Shown one piece after another: positions 62,951 to 64,000 of a stretch of DNA of 64,000 bases. The notes beneath the pieces were generated by a model. The model was not told where the DNA came from and searched no databases. It saw only the letters and a list, made by a program, of their open reading frames with translations. The DNA lies in the NCBI RefSeq assembly GCF_900324465.2, contig NC_046627.1:19969022-20033021 (forward strand), read 5' to 3'. The translations under genes were made by a program, and so were the position numbers. The DNA is from Anabas testudineus (taxonomy: Eukaryota > Chordata > Actinopteri > Anabantiformes > Anabantidae). Each line of letters opens with the position of its first letter. The stretch's first letter is position 1.

Positions 62951-64000
62951 TCACATATTTGCACTTCTAACCCTTTTTAATGTAAACGTCGATCTCCTTT
63001 GGTGCTCCCATTTCAAATGTTTCAAAAGCTTTATGAACATAGAAACTTATGTTACTCAATACCAGTGGCTGGATCTTGCAGCCACAGAAGAGACATAGTC
63101 TTTGCTGTATAGTATAATGCAGAACACCTGTTACATGGGTAAGATATACTATACAACGTAGTTTACACCAGTCAGCCACAACATTGAAACCACCAGGTAG
63201 TTTTTACAATGTTGTTTCTGTCTGGTGCAGACTTTCCTGTTTGGTTACAGCTTTTGACCTTTATTGCCTATCATGCTCCCCTGTCTCCTACCACTTCTGT
63301 TTACTGTCAAATATTTTTTCAAATGCCATAATGATCTTAGTGTGGAAATCAATATAATTCGATGCTTGCACTCACGTGTTTGGTATTTTTCTTTCTCACC
63401 TCAAATATGTTCTGGTGGTTTAATGTAACGTTCTGTGTCAGAACTTGTGTGTGCCGAGTGTAATTGCACCTCTGGTCCCCTAAGGCTGTTACATGCTCCC
63501 ACTTGCTCAGGTTAACACAAACAAATCATGATAAAGAATATATCTACTGCACCATTTATGCCAAAAAAGAAAAAAAACATCCACTCTAGGTCAAATCTAA
63601 AATCCCAGCAAGGTTAAATAATGTCTGCCTCTAACATACCTATGGTCTTCTTTGTTTTTTAGAGCTGAGCTGATGAACAAGGAGAAGGTCTGTCTGAACC
63701 CAAAGTCCACCTGGGTGAAGAAGCTGATCCAGTTTGTTCTTGAGAAGCAGCTGCACCACCAGGGAAATGCACCCAAGAAATCCCAAGTTCCCAATTAAAA
63801 CACATCACAGTTTAAACTGTGACTCTTCCCCTGCAGTCATGAGCCATGCAGTATTACTTTATTGAAGAAATGTCGGTGTTGGTCTTTGTGTGACTTTAAC
63901 TTATTCTTGGTTTTATTTCTACTTCTTCGTGTTTTCATTTCAGAATTTATTCTGACTGGATGTTTTTTATACACATTTTTTTAAACACAAGTTTCACTTT

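Larger units (their letters stand above)
60536..63798 (+). pseudogene. CXCL13-like relic, unit B
   Basis: Intron 1 sequence (60540-62250, interrupted by a solo LTR), part of intron 2 and the last exon 63663-63798 are preserved; the last exon keeps an open frame ending KKSQVPN with its splice acceptor. Exon 1 (signal peptide) is gone, with a Penelope-like fragment in its place. Exon 2 (C-X-C motif) is gone too, with a SINE-like stretch at 62255-62420. The AATAAA is changed to GAAGAA. No functional product is possible from this copy alone. Confidence 0.8.

Overview
This window looks like teleost fish genomic DNA. It is AT-rich, its genes are split by short introns with GT/AG ends, and it carries typical fish repeats: Tc1-like transposons, L2/Maui, RTE and Rex1-like LINEs, a Penelope-like GIY-YIG fragment, a tRNA-derived SINE and gypsy-type LTRs. 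Two host families dominate. On the minus strand is an array of PARP14-like genes (RRM/KH-like region, macrodomains, WWE, ADP-ribosyltransferase domain). On the plus strand is a cluster of CXC chemokines.

Layout: 1-2074 holds the 5' exons of PARP14-like copy P1, which runs off the left edge. 3365-9366 is P2, an in-frame short form (KH-like, one macrodomain, WWE, catalytic domain) with a decayed 5' end at 9367-9990. 11246-11930 is a heavily decayed copy. 13143-19520 is P3, with an intact 3' half but a deleted and frameshifted 5' half. 20583-25522 is P4, a complete 11-exon gene whose frame stops before WWE and the catalytic domain, giving RRM/KH-like plus two macrodomains only. After an L2 LINE interrupted by a solo LTR come three chemokine genes: 30589-31403 (CXCL9/10/11-like), 32829-34425 (a predicted protein with two complete CXC domains in tandem) and 37900-40829 (a CXCL13-like ELR-negative chemokine). 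A transposon-rich island at about 43.4-50.8 kb follows (LTR-like piece, RTE LINE, gypsy-type LTR fragment, L2 LINE).

From 50.83 kb to the right end the window repeats itself. The segment from P4 through the chemokines (unit A, about 22.7-41 kb) recurs as a deletion-ridden second copy (unit B): a wrecked PARP14-like fragment P5, one intact CXCL9/10/11-like gene (55559-56347), and a CXCL13-like relic that keeps only its last exon.

Functional reading: PARP14-type mono-ADP-ribosyltransferases and CXCL9/10/11-type chemokines are both known interferon- and infection-induced families. ISRE-like GAAANNGAAA motifs lie just upstream of several PARP14-like first exons, and an ETS/IRF composite-like motif plus a TATA box lies upstream of the chemokines. 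I infer a fast-evolving immune cluster growing by tandem and segmental duplication, with domain loss in the PARP14 genes and domain gain in one chemokine. All exon structures are read by eye from splice signals and copy-to-copy comparison; no transcript evidence was available.
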